Shown here one piece after another: positions 36,238 through 47,979 of a DNA stretch of 64,000 nt. The DNA lies in the NCBI RefSeq assembly GCF_016801865.2, contig NC_068938.1:214951611-215015610 (forward strand). The letters run 5' to 3'. Positions within the stretch are counted from its first letter, which is position 1, and every line of letters starts with the position of its first letter. This DNA is from Culex pipiens pallens (taxonomy: Eukaryota; Arthropoda; Insecta; Diptera; Culicidae). The notes under the pieces are model-generated. The model did no database searches, was not told the DNA's origin, and saw nothing but the letters and a program-made list of their open reading frames with translations. Made by a program: the position numbers and the translations under genes.

Positions 36238-36724
36238 TTTAATATTTATAGAAAAAAAAATATTTTAAGTTTCTGTTGCATATTTTCAGCACAATACACA
36301 GTAGAACTTAATTCTTCAAAAGTATAAATCCATTTCTTCAACTCGTTTCTCACCGGAATTGCTCAGTTTGGAGTCAGCGCAGGCAGCACCACAATGTGAA
36401 CTCCAAAAGCGAACGCGACGATGATGGAGGACCAAAAATGTGAAAGTTGAAATTCAATTATCATTTATCACTGGCTGGGCTCCACCTAAGAGTTGGGCAT
36501 GGAAGCTTCCTGCTCTCGAAACGAACTTCCATGATTGGAGAGGTAATGTTCCTCTCCAGTGACTTGGGCGGGGGTCTTAAACCTGGATATCAGGTTGTAC
36601 TTTATTTTCGGAAAGTTGAGAAAGGAAAATGGAAAAGTCAAACCACAGCCAAGTCGGGCACAATTTTTATCTCAAACGAGCCAAGTGCTCCGGTTAATGA
36701 TTGAAAAATGATCTCAAATTGGCC
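36238..36724. other. Intronic stretch, nothing recognised
   Basis: No supported feature. Confidence 0.5.
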
Positions 36725-38132
36725 TTAAGAGGCAGTATTTGTAGATTCTGCTCGGTTTGTTCTAGAGGTCGTATCGAGGTGCTCCGATTTGGATGAAACT
36801 TTCAGGGTTTGTTTGTCTATACATGAGATGAACTCATGCCAAATATGAGCCCTCTACGAGCAAGGAAAGTGGGGTAAAACGGGCATTGAAGTTTGAGGTC
36901 CAAAAAACATGAAAAATCTTAAAATTGCTCGCATTTCCGTAAAACTTCATCAATTTCAACTCTCTTAGATGCATTCAAATGGTCTTTCGAAGCCCTTCAA
37001 AATGTGCTATAGACATCCAGGATTGATTTGACTTCTTCTCATAGCTTTTGCAAATTACTGTTAAAAATTGATTTTTTTCAAACCCTAATATCTTTTTGCA
37101 ACAGCCTCCAACACCCATACTCCCATAGGTCAAAAGTTAGGGAATTTCATGAACTATAAGCCTACGGTAATATCTTTTTGGCCAATCGCAGTTTTTCTCA
37201 TAGTTTTACGATTTTTCTATAACAAACATTTTACAACAATAGTTTTTGCCCTGTAGGCCTCCATAGCGGCACTTTTTGGTCTCAATTTTGACATATTCGG
37301 AATCCTCAGGAAATTTTACATTAGATTGAGATGTTGGAGTTATGAATTTGATTAAGAAAATAATTAAATAAAACATTTATGAAAAAAAGTTAGATTTTTC
37401 ATACCCTGTGTTCAATACGTCAAATGCTGTATCAAGTAGGCGAATACCTGTTTTACCCATAATCCGACAATATGCTGAATAATATTTCAATTAATTCTAA
37501 ATGGCATTTTTTCCAATCAAATTCAAAATTCCAACACCTCCATCTAATGTAAAATTTTCTGAGGATTCCGAATATGTCGAAATTGAGATCAAAAAGTGCC
37601 GCTATGGAAGCTTACAGGGCAAAAACCAACGTTGTAAAATGTTTGTTATAGAAAAATCGTAAAACTATGAGAAAAACTGCGATTGGCCAAAAAGTTAATA
37701 CCGTAGGCTTATAGTCCATGAAATTCCCTAACTTTTGACCTATGGGAGTATGGGTGTTGGAGGCTGTTGCAAAAAGTTATTAAGGTTTTAAAAAAATCCA
37801 TTTTTAACAGTAATTTGCAAAAGCTATGAGAAAAAGTCAAACCAATCCTGGATGTCTATAACACATTTTAAAAGGTTTTAAAAGACCATTCGAATGCATC
37901 TAAGAGAAATGGAATTGATAAAGTTTTACTGAAATGCGATCAATTTTAAGATTTTCCATGTTTCTTGGACCTCAAACTTCAATGCCCGTTTTACCCCACT
38001 TCCCTTTGTCGTAGAGGGCTCATATTTGGCATGAGTTCATCTCATGTATAGACAAACAAACCCTGAAAGTTTCATCCAAATCGGAGCACCTCGATACGAC
38101 CTGTTTCACATCGGTGAAAAACTCGCTCTTAA
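36725..38132. mobile_element. 1.4-kb TTAA-bounded foldback
   Basis: Arms of about 590 bp at 36766-37350 and 37525-38102 are almost perfect inverses (for example AGGTCGTATCGAGGTGCTCC against its inverse ending at 38102). The degenerate outer ends TTAAGAGGCAGT (36725) and ACTCGCTCTTAA (to 38132) suggest a TTAA-targeting element with TTAAGAG(C/G) termini. The central spacer, about 175 bp, is AT-rich. No coding capacity. Confidence 0.8.
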
Positions 38133-41100
38133 TTTTTGTGTGCCCTCGTTGGAAATTCGGTGGAAAGCGGTAGCAGAGCTGCTTTATTTTTTTTTGAGAT
38201 CTTAATCTGGTTCGTGGGAGATCAGCTCAGGTTGGAGAAACAGCTTTTAAGCATGATTTAGTTATTTGAGGAAATTTCCATCGCAGTAATTGAAACAGAT
38301 CTTTGAAGTACGGAGAAACCATCGCTCCTCCGGTATTGACATCAGCAAATTGGATTGCATCGGAAGGAAAACCGAGAGAGAAAGATTGAGCACAAAAAAA
38401 AAACATGATGAGAAAAATGTTGCAGCTCGTGGTTTGGGTGGTGTTGGCCACATGGTCAGTGTTATAAAAACAACTCCGGGGGTAACGTCAATAACATCCG
38501 TCGTTCCCCGGGACTCCGGAAAGAAAGTCAACATCGGACTTTTATGTCACATACTGCTGCGTGCACTTCGGGGAATGAGAAGAGCTTTGCAGGGCACTGT
38601 GAGAAATTTTCAATCAAGATAATTCAAATTTATTGAAAAAAAATACTTACCAATAAAGTTTACGTAAATTCCACATTTTTCAATATTATTTTCTAAAGAG
38701 TTTTTTTTAAAGAAAGATTTAACGATTATAGTTTCAACAAAAAAGTTGAATTCATATTTTTGAAATTTACTTTCAATTCTTTCTGCCATGGTGCATTCAT
38801 CGAAGGGGGTTTATGTATCCAGTCCAGATGTGTTGTCTTTTCACGTTAGCCACCACACCTCAGCCTCACAGCCTTAGTCAAGAAACTTAATTAAAAATAA
38901 ATAAATGATCCGGAGATTGACACCCGCTGTTACACATTTAATTAAGTTTTCAATTAGAGCTACTCTGTGGACGTTGTCGTCGTCTTCGTCGTTGTTGTTG
39001 GTCATCTTGCAAGGGATTTTATCGAGCTTTTATGATGTGGGGAAAGTTGATCCAAAAAACGAGGGGCTAGGGGGTGGGGGAAGAGGATTGGCATTAGATG
39101 ATCGGTGCACTGGCACTGGATTATGAGGATGGGACTGGCTGCTGCTGGGAATAATTGGAGTATTATAAAGTTATGGCCGAGCCAGGAGATGCACAAATGA
39201 ACAGTTTTCACACATTACGAGGAAAGTCAATTAAAAGTGACTTGTTAGCTGGGGATGAAATTTTGCTTGAGTGATGGTACAATAATAATCCTTATGGACC
39301 AGTTGTGACAAAAATCAGATCGTGTGAAAGTAAATTCAAATCATAAGTTATGGGGAAAGTCGCTTTGTTCTGTATACTGTGCTCTATTTAAAAACAAATC
39401 AAATTATTGTAAAAGAACTGTACTAGCTTAACGATGCACATCAACCAGAGCTTTTGCACCCAGATTTTTGTTACAGACATTTTAGTTTCTTCCAAACTAT
39501 GGGAACTGTCGATATATTTTTTTAATTATCCCCTAAGTTACTCTTTCCATAAAGATTTACAACAAAAATTTTCAATTTTTATAATCAAATTATCTCAGGA
39601 TTGGGTCCGTAAGTTCAACAATTTTAGAATAAGAAGACAACAAATTCCTGGTTGCTGTGTACTCATAACCCTTAGCTGACTGAAAATTGTTATACAATGG
39701 TTCATAGAATAGTTGTTCAACAACTTTGTTACTTGGAGAAAACCATACTTTTTTATTTCAAATTTACAAATAGCATAACAAATTTGAAAATATTTTTAGA
39801 TACTAATCTGTCATCAAAAAACTGTAAGGGAATTCGGGGTAATGTGTACATTGGGGGTCATTTGGAAATCAAATCAAAACTGCAATTCAAATGACAAGTT
39901 TTGGTAAAATCGGTAAAAGTTTTTGAAGGCCGGCTGGCACTGCCTTATATTGCTTGTAAGGTATTTTGGACATACCTGAAAGACTATTTGTTAGGCAGAA
40001 TTACTCAAAAAGATTTGAGAGCAATAAGAATTATAACAAAACCTTTATTTCTTCATTGTGTTATATTTATTGTGTTATCCAAAAGGATGCAAATTTTAAA
40101 ATACTGATTTGAAAATTGAGCATTAAAATAAAATGTAGCTTTGGTTGTATTCAATTAATTTCAATGAAATTTCAATTGCTGGTTTAAAATATTGTTTCAA
40201 CTTTAACAACTACAGAATTGAAACTTAAACTGGTATATTTAAGATGGATAACTTTATTTAAAAAATATTCTCAGTTTATATAAATATCTTATCCAAAACA
40301 AATATTTTTTTCAAAAAGCTTGAAAATGTCAATGGAAATAGTAGTAAATCAACTGAGAACAATCTAATATGCCTTTTGCTGCACAAATAATTGGGCTCGT
40401 TAAAAATATTTTAAACTTTTATGAAATAACATCGCAAAAACTTTTTCCCCGAAAAAAATAAAATTTGGAAATTGCAAAATGCAAAGTGTTTTTTTCTTTC
40501 AAATGTTGAACTCTGTAATTCCATTTTTCAACTTCAGAAAATATTAGCAAAATATCAATTAATTTATGGAAATATTTTTTTCCTAAAGTTTTATGTCTTT
40601 TCCGATCTGTGGTCAAAAAAATCTAAAAGTGCCCTATTTGACTAAAAATAAGAAAAAATAACGTTATACAATGTTTTAAAATAGTTTACAAAAAATGTAC
40701 ATTTTTCTAATGAAAATTTTATACCGTCGGCAATAATTTGTGCACTCCCTGATGGATAGTGGGGGGAAGGGGACAAAAACTTGAAATCAAATTTTCAAAC
40801 GCAGGAAAATGCATTTAAGCTTAAATTTGAAGATTTATTTCCAAAATTTCCAAGCAAAAGTATCACAAAATGCTTCATTCATAGTAGCAATTCTCGGGTT
40901 AGTTTTCAAAAGGCCGTAAGAACCACCTAGACCTCCGACTTTATTTTTAATTTTTCCCTAAATTGAAACCAAATTTTATTTATTTTCACTTTTAAATTAG
41001 GCCATTTGAAGAACGTGTAGTACAATCTCAAGGTTCACTGAGATGTTTTATCTTAATTTGGTATTAGAAGTTACTTAGATTAGGAGCCCAACGACTTTCT

Positions 41101-41689
41101 AGAAGACAAAAAAAAAATCCAAAAATATTCCTACAAAGTTTGCATTTCAGTAACAACCTAAACGTGAACCCTAATTTTTAATAAAGCCAAAAGTTGCCCC
41201 TTCTTTTTTACAACATTTTTTTCTGATGCTACAAGGATAGACACCATTATTTTTTTAAATTTTGCGATATCAAGATGGAGATTTTATTGTAATAGAATAG
41301 AAGAATCGTTTCCCGTGGTCAATTAGGCTGGTACAAATATTTTAAAAAGTTTTTGTCACACCCCACATCTAAATTCAGGGGGCAAACCCTTTTTTTCAAA
41401 AAAAAATTTTGATGGAAATTTAAGTGTTAACTAAACCACATTCCCCTTTGTTTTGAACCATTTTTAGCATGTTTGAGTTTATTTAAAAAATAGAAATTTA
41501 GATAATGCTTTAACTTTTGTTTTCGTCAAACCTTAAATATTTTGAAAACTTATGATTGAAAAACATCTGAATTAGCGTAAAATGCATTTTAAAACACTTT
41601 TTTTCAGTCAAATGTAGAAAATATGGCTTGTTATTCATTTTTTTAATTTTATTTTTATTTTTTTAAAGCCGTAAGGCCTTTTGGAACAT
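38133..41689. other. Intronic stretch, no recognised elements
   Basis: Unique-looking intron, AT-rich from about 39400 onward. Open frames such as 38290-38622 (+) have no recognisable domain. Confidence 0.5.
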
Positions 41690-41880
41690 GTTAGGGAAAA
41701 ATCGTGGGCTCAACTTCCTATTGAAAATCGAAAAAATCTCATAAAAATTGAGTGTATTTCTCTTTCAGTGTACTTTTTTCAGAAAACACGTCCAATTTCC
41801 TACAAGTTTGTCTCTGACCACATTTTGATACGAATCAACGATTCGAGATTCAGCAGTATTTAAATTACAATTTAAATTAA
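41690..41880 (-). repeat. Fragment of the 29.4-30.3 kb dispersed repeat, inverse orientation
   Basis: The inverse of TTTCCTACAAGTTTGTCTCT and of TACACTGAAAGA-type blocks matches about 29711-29870. It ends about 60 bp before the acceptor of exon B, so a mobile-element fragment sits close to the splice site. Confidence 0.65.
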
Positions 41881-41941
41881 ATTATTATTCCTTATCAAAT
41901 CTTTACTTATTTATTTTTCCTCTTCTTAATCTCATTTGCAG

Positions 41942-42094
41942 GAAGCCGCGGCCTCGAGGCACCATACTCGATCTTCTTCTACATCCACGGCGAGGGCTAC
42001 GACTGGGGCTCCGGCAACCCGTACGATGGGTCCGTGCTGGCCAGCTACGGCCACGTGATCGTCGTGACAGTCAATTTTCGTTTAGGAATCCTTG
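41942..42094 (+). CDS. Nlg: Neuroligin internal exon B (altered oxyanion-hole region)
   Basis: Joined through a split Gly codon, this exon reads SRGLEAPYSIFFYIHGEG then YDWGSGNPYDGSVLASYG then VIVVTVNFRLGILG. The FFYIHG block corresponds to the HGG oxyanion-hole loop of active esterases, but the second Gly is Glu here (HGE). The YDGS(V/I)LASYG and VNFRLGILG blocks are strongly neuroligin-like. The acceptor AG is at 41940-41941 after a pyrimidine-rich tract, and the donor GTGAGT starts at 42095. Phase is 1 on both sides. A 37.7-kb intron lies upstream and a 12.5-kb intron downstream. The identity rests on family sequence known to me, not on a search. Confidence 0.94.
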
Positions 42095-42488
42095 GTGAGT
42101 GGTGCTTTCAGAGAGAGAGAAAGATAACTCGATGTCCAAACAAATAAAAATGTGCTCAAAATTCATCACCATTTTTCCGTTGATTTATGGTCGGGCCATT
42201 TCGCGGTTCGTCCTTTTTTTTTCGTCGTCGGAGTGGAGTGTGGGTCTGTTTATTCAAAGCGAGATCTTTTTGGCCAACATAACAGAACGAAAAACACTAA
42301 AAACATACATCATTCCACTGGAGGGGGATGTGGGACGATGGCCACGTCGAATCCCGTGGGACACACACTTTGAAATATCTTTCCAATTTCAAAACAAACA
42401 TTCAATTAGAGGCGAGCCAACATATTTGTCTCCGCTAGAGAGAGGATGCCGGTCTGTCCCTGAAAATGCTTCCAGATTCGGTTATGTA

Positions 42489-42763
42489 CAGGGATGCCAT
42501 ATGGTTTTTAAGAATGTCTGTGAAAAAGTCTGTGTATGTCTGTGCACTTGCCTAAAATTCAAATATATCAAATTATAGTCATGGAATTCCATCAGAAAAT
42601 GCGTTTTTAAGCTTGTTAAGACTAACGAAACAAGTTTCGGTAAATATTTTTACAAAATATAAGTTAAATTGAGTTTTTCAAAAGTCTGTGCACATCAAAA
42701 AATGTCTGACACAAGCTCAAATGTCTGTGAAACACAGACAAATCTGTGTATCTGGCATCCCTG
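42489..42763. mobile_element. 275-bp hAT-type MITE, perfect 8-bp TSD
   Basis: The left end CAGGGATGCCATAT and the right end, inverse of CAGGGATGCCAGAT, give TIRs of at least 11 bp. A perfect 8-bp TSD, GTTATGTA, lies at 42481-42488 and 42764-42771. Subterminal GTCTGTG repeats occur on both sides (42516-42545; 42684-42750). No coding capacity. The TSD length and CAGGG(A) end place it in hAT. Confidence 0.93.
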
Positions 42764-42771
42764 GTTATGTA

Positions 42772-45206
42772 TTTTTCTGCTGTTGTCCTTTTTTTGTCGA
42801 GCAAGCTAACAAACCCAACTCCGAGGAGGACAATCCTCGCGCAAACATTGTGGACATTTTTTGAGAAATAAAAAAAAGCGCCACGGAATGTTCGAAAAGA
42901 GAGCTTATTCATCTGTGGAATAAATTTGAAAAATAGTCCTCCCCTTAAAAGCATTTTGCATCAAATTGGAACAAATCTAGTCGCTTTTTTTGGGTAATCG
43001 ATCCTAGTTTGTTGTGTGATTTTTTTTTCGGTGGCTCCAGAGAGGACCACGGTATCATATTTCTCGATCACGAAACTATTTGCCATATCTCGTTCCCCTG
43101 GTCGCTGGTTCTAGATGAATTGTGTGTGTGTCTGAAGCGTCCTCTGAATCTGGTTCACAATTTGGCAAATTAGACTGTTTTGAAATCTTAAAAACTTGTT
43201 TAAAAAAATAACATTTGGATCTTCATTCAATTCAAATATATCAAATTTAGGAAATCAAAAAAGATTATTTTTAAATGAACCGCCCTAACAAACCCTCTGA
43301 GGGTAGAGCAGGGTGAGTGTCACTGCAAACCCAGCAGCCACCCTGCCAGCTTACAGGCAACGACGACGGCGACGTGTTTCGAATAGTTTATCGCCAGTTT
43401 TTTATTCTTTATGGGTGCTGCTGCTGGCCGGTCTCAAATATGTATGTTCGTTAAATTTTAGATGCGATGTTTTTCGTTGTCATTTTTTTGCTGGTTCTAT
43501 TTGAGAGGTTGTTGTGTGTGTGTTTGAGCTAGGACCGCAGCTAAACAGTTTTCCACGGGATGTGATAAATATAATTTGCGAAATTATGACGGTCAAGGAC
43601 AATGTTGATGGTGGCTAAGCAATGTTTATGTATTTGCTTTATTTTAAAATTGTTTTGTTTTTCTCTTGAAACATTTGTTTACATAAATGAAAAAAAAAAT
43701 AAAAAATGTAACTGTAAGAACATACAGCACGAAATTGCATTTGAAGGATTTCTGAAATTCCAAATTGATTTTCCAAAAACAATTTTCAATACAGTAAATC
43801 TGTCAAACTCAAATGTCACTTTTGACTTACTGTTGAGGTGCAGCTCAGTGAATATCAACTTTTAAATGTGTTTTGTCTGATTTTGTAATAAGTTATAATT
43901 AAGAAAGAAACGTATGAAAGCCTCGATGCCAACCATTATTATTTTTTAAGTTTGGTATGAAATTACATAAAAATCAAATCATGATACCTGAACATTCAGC
44001 AAAGATTGCAGAATCTTCAGAAATTAACCTGTCAAACTGACAAAAGAATGTTACTGAATTTGCAGCAAAACAAACTGTCATTTCTTATGCTCAAATTTCA
44101 GTTGTTTTAACAACCGTTTTTCTAAAATTTTCGTCATAATGACAAATACAAATCAACTGAGAATTCAGTAAAATTTGAATTGCTGAATCGTTCACTGATA
44201 TTTCAGTTGATGAAAATTCAGTTAATCTTTACTAAATAAAAAAAAATTTGGTGTCTATAAATAGATGAAGAAAAAAATCGTGTTCTCCATTATTTTTGAA
44301 ATTCATATTTATCATATCTTTCAAAATTCTGGATAGGTTTAAAAAGACCATCCATGAATCACATAATGAACGAAATAGAAAACTTTTTCACAAGCAAAAA
44401 AAAACTTTTTCACAAGCAAAAAAAAATGTGTTTTTCTCAAATTTCAAACATAAAAATCACATAGCGATTTATGGAATGGCCTTTGAATATTTTTCCATTA
44501 AAATTTATGTACTAAGCAAATTTGATCAAAACGCATCCAGAGCCAAAGAATAGTAATTTTGAAAGCTAAATGTTAGGATCTAGAAGTAAATTAAACAATC
44601 AGTACTTTTGGTTGACTTCAAATTTATTTCTATTGAAATAATTCATTCCATAACTCTGAAGATACATTAATCAGCTTGAATAAAAAAATGAATAAATTAA
44701 TGATATTTTTTTAATATTTGAACAAACATTGTAGCAATGTCAATATCAGCAAGACCGTTCAAATATTAATTTATTATATTTATGGAATGAATGAAAATCT
44801 TCAATAAATTAAAAAAAATCTTTTTTTTTCTGCAATGTTTTTTTTTCATTTTTTATTTGATAACATTAAAAAAAATGACATCCACCAATGAAAAATTTTG
44901 CTTTTTAAATCATAAATAAGTTTTTAAATTTACGTGATATTGGAAAAACTAAGATTTTTTTTTTATTTGCTGTAATTTCAAATGAAAAAATCAAGAACGA
45001 GGACAGCAACAATTTAAAACAAAATAGAGTGACCACAAGAAATCATGCATTTTCTGCAGGTTTTATCAGTTTTTTGTTGACATTATAAAACATTATTTAG
45101 TGTACAAAAATGTAAAAAAAAACATTATTTCATGAAATTAATCGCCAATGAGAGCTTATTATGTTAAAAATATTGTCATCTTTTTTGTTGAATAATTTTG
45201 GTTAGA
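42772..45206. other. Intronic stretch, minor repeats
   Basis: A (GT)n lies near 43123-43133. A region at about 43990-44240 has several ATTCAGT(A/T) / ACTGAA(T/A) motifs in both orientations and may be an eroded MITE, but I could not define ends. A 21-bp direct duplication lies near 44383-44425. No gene is supported. Confidence 0.45.
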
Positions 45207-45214
45207 ATAGATAC

Positions 45215-46085
45215 TAGAGGTGGGCAAAACCGCTCTTTTTTAGGAGCCGCTCATTTTCGTTCGCTCATTAAAAAGAACCGCTCTTTTGAACGGCTCTTTC
45301 GCTCTTTTTCAAAGTTTGGATAAAAAGGGTTTTTTGAAGAATCGTGTGATTTTATAAGTTATTTCACATTGGACTTTTAAATTTTGTTTTTTGATAAATC
45401 AAATTAAAACTGAAAACGAGAAGATGCCCTTGGAAATCATAGGTCTTGGTGGTCTATTTGTCAAGATTTCTACTCGAACCTAAACATTCGAATAATTGAA
45501 TGGCATCCAAACTTAAATCTAGGATGCTGGAAAAATTGTTTTTAATTGCGTTTATTTCTGCAAGAATTGAACTAATGCTGATGTTTTATTTGAAGAAAAT
45601 ATTCTGTGAACTCTTTTCTACATTCTGATTTAATCGATAAAGTCTATAAACGCTAAAGTTTAATCGGACAAAAGATTTTTTTTTTTTTTCAAAAATCTCT
45701 AAACTATTCAGTAGATTTTTGGTAATATTTTACAAATTATGCAATTTGAAATGCTCAAATTCGTATTCTGGTAATACTTTTTAATTTATTTATTTTTTCA
45801 TTTTGTTTAGACAATCATAGACAATCATTTACTTTTGAGATAAATTTTTATTAGCATTGAAATATTTGAAATTGCATTTCAAATTCTCAAAAACAAATTT
45901 AATACTATTTTTTTGGAAATTCAATAAATTATATTTATAACATAAATCATGCCATCTTGAAACGGTTCTTTCAAAAGACCGAAGTTTAAAAAGAACCGCG
46001 GTTCTTTTTTTCTGAGCCACGGTTCGTTCGCTCTTTTTAGTGAACCGGCTCTTTGAGCGGCTCGCTCTTTTTTTGCCCACCCCTA
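45215..46085. mobile_element. 871-bp hAT-like element with GAGCGGCTC subterminal repeats
   Basis: The left end TAGAGGTGGGCAAAA and right end, inverse of TAGGGGTGGGCAAAA, match at 14 of 15. They are flanked by an 8-bp TSD with one mismatch (ATAGATAC at 45207-45214, TTAGATAC at 46086-46093). Both subterminal regions (45230-45310; 45960-46075) are rich in GAACCGCTCTTT and GAGC(C/G)GCTC motifs, resembling transposase-binding repeats. TAG(A/G)GGTGGGCAAA is a known style of hAT terminus. The interior is AT-rich and non-coding. Confidence 0.86.
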
Positions 46086-46132
46086 TTAGATACAGAAACA
46101 CAAAATATGATAATCGATTTACATAGCTCATT

Positions 46133-46742
46133 CCGAGCAGGGGTAAATAACACAGGAATACCAAATCTTGGTATTACTTGGGCAAATAACAGGGACCAAA
46201 ATGTGCCCAGTAATAGATAGTGATAGTGATATTTGTCATTGATCAACGGCTTATCCTTGAAGCTTCAAGCTTCCGAAAAATAACAGGAAGTTCACCAAAA
46301 ATCAATAAAACTATCAATTTACTCGTTTATCAAAGTATTTGGTAATCTTAGACTTAGAGAAATTTCAACGATTTTACAAATTTTCTAAGTGAGTTAACGA
46401 AAAATTTTAAAATCAACTTTAACATTTTTGGGTTCAAGTCATTTTAAGGCAAAATAAATGAATGACCTGGTCAAAATTGGAAAGACATTTCAAATAGTTT
46501 CAAAAGAAATTGATAAAATACAAAAAAAAAATACCAAAATGTGGTAACATTGTAGCCGATCATTGACAAATTCTGCAATTTTGCTATATCAAAACAATAC
46601 CTCAAATTGGGAATGTCACCAAATTTTGCTCTTGCATAATCCTTAAGACACATTTTAAAGGGTTCAGGAATACCAAAAGTTGGTATTGATACCGGAGAAA
46701 GGTGTCATTACGCATTTCCCTTGATATTTACCCATGCTCGGG
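46133..46742. mobile_element. 610-bp inverted-terminal element, CCGAGCAxGGGTAAATA ends
   Basis: The left end CCGAGCAGGGGTAAATAA is matched by the inverse of the right end, CCGAGCATGGGTAAATAT, near 46725-46742. GGAATACCAAA(T/A)..TTGGTATT hairpins occur near both sides (46156-46175; 46669-46687). No coding sequence. TSD and superfamily are uncertain. Confidence 0.65.
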
Positions 46743-47532
46743 ATTTGAACTTTTAACTTCGATTTGAAGCCTAACCACTTCAAATATTGAAAAGTAAATT
46801 CAAATTAAAAAAAAATTATAGCTGTATAAACCTGAAAACTAAATTAAAAGAAGATAAATAAAGTTTTACAAAAAAAAATAAATAAATAAATAAACATTAT
46901 GGCAACTCAATAAATTCAACTAGATCCTAATCTAACCCCTTCCCACGTCGTAATTCTTCTGAAAAATGGGAAACTACTCACCCGGGGCTCCCAAGAGTGG
47001 CCCCTCTTATTGGCTGATATACGCCGGACCAAAATTTGCATGTCCTCGTGTGAAACCCTGAGTGCAGTGCACCCTGAAGGGTAAACCCCCTGGCGGTATT
47101 TCATGAATTTGAATGAGACTACGAATTTGACGCCACATTCCATGGTTAGATGGGGGGGGAGCTTTTTGCTTTTGGAGGTTAGGATCCTAAGGTTAGAGGG
47201 TAAGTTACAAAATGGTGGAAATAAAATCAGATGCTGAGGGTTTGACACGGTCTAGGAACCTTTTTGGGGATTGGGGAAATTAAAAAGTATGATTTGTGAT
47301 GTCTAGCCGGAAAGAATATTGCGTTTTAATACGATTGGGAATATCGCTCAATTATTAAATTGATAAAAGTAATTCGTATTATGAAAAAAAAACATGAAAG
47401 AACATTACCAAAAAATATCTTTTAAAGAAAACTTCAATAACTCTTCCCTCCCCCAGCAGTGTTGCCAGCTGGTCTCGCACACGCCAGTGTGACAAGTTTT
47501 ATTTATTTTTACTGACTTTTATCCTCGTTCTT
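46743..47532. other. Intronic stretch, nothing recognised
   Basis: 46916-47248 is open on the minus strand for 110 codons without a recognisable domain. No supported feature. Confidence 0.5.
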
Positions 47533-47979
47533 CCCGAGCAGACAGAAATAACTTGGGAATAACATTTTTTGATATTTGAAAATACTAGGCCAATAACATT
47601 TTATGTTATTTATAACAAGATTTGTTATTCGTCGTTATGTTTTTTTTGTTATTGGATTGTTATTGTAATAACAGACTAATAACATTTTTAAGTAATTCTT
47701 CGAACAAATCTTTGTTATTATTTTTTGTTATTTTAACAACTAATCCGATCATCGTAATAACAGTTGGAGTTATTCTCCCATAACAAAAAATGTTATTCCA
47801 AAGTTGTTTTGGCTTTCAACAAAATCCGACCAATAACAAATTTTGCTATGATAACATAAACTGTTATTAAACCCTTATGCAAAAATGGATTTTTCAGGAA
47901 GATTCCATAACACTTTCTGTTATTTTAACAGAATTTGTTATTGAAATGGCATGAATTTTGTTATTACCGTCTGCCCGGG
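47533..47979. mobile_element. 447-bp MITE with CCCGAGCAGAC ends and AATAAC/GTTATT-packed interior
   Basis: The left terminus CCCGAGCAGACAGAAATAAC and the inverse of the right terminus match at about 17 of 20. The whole interior is packed with ATAACA and TGTTAT hexamers in both orientations (more than twenty), so it is internally self-complementary. No coding capacity. The flanking TT could be part of a short TSD but is not informative. Confidence 0.72.

Larger units (their letters stand above)
4204..41941 (+). other. Nlg: Neuroligin intron of 37.7 kb (exon A to exon B)
   Basis: A GTAAGT donor at 4204 and TTTGCAG acceptor at 41935-41941 enclose a phase-1 intron. It contains most of the repeats listed below. 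The exon frames join across it to give an uninterrupted conserved domain (YVPG-SRGLEAP), so the boundaries are secure even though the intron is extremely long. Confidence 0.88.

Noticed and set aside
42099..42578. 159-codon frame starting just after the exon B donor
   Set aside because: It reads intron sequence and partly a hAT MITE; the GTGAGT donor and the perfect join to exon C argue against it.
43990..44240. Possible MITE with ATTCAGTAAA-type motifs
   Set aside because: Motifs recur in both orientations but I could not find matching termini or a TSD, so no element is called.
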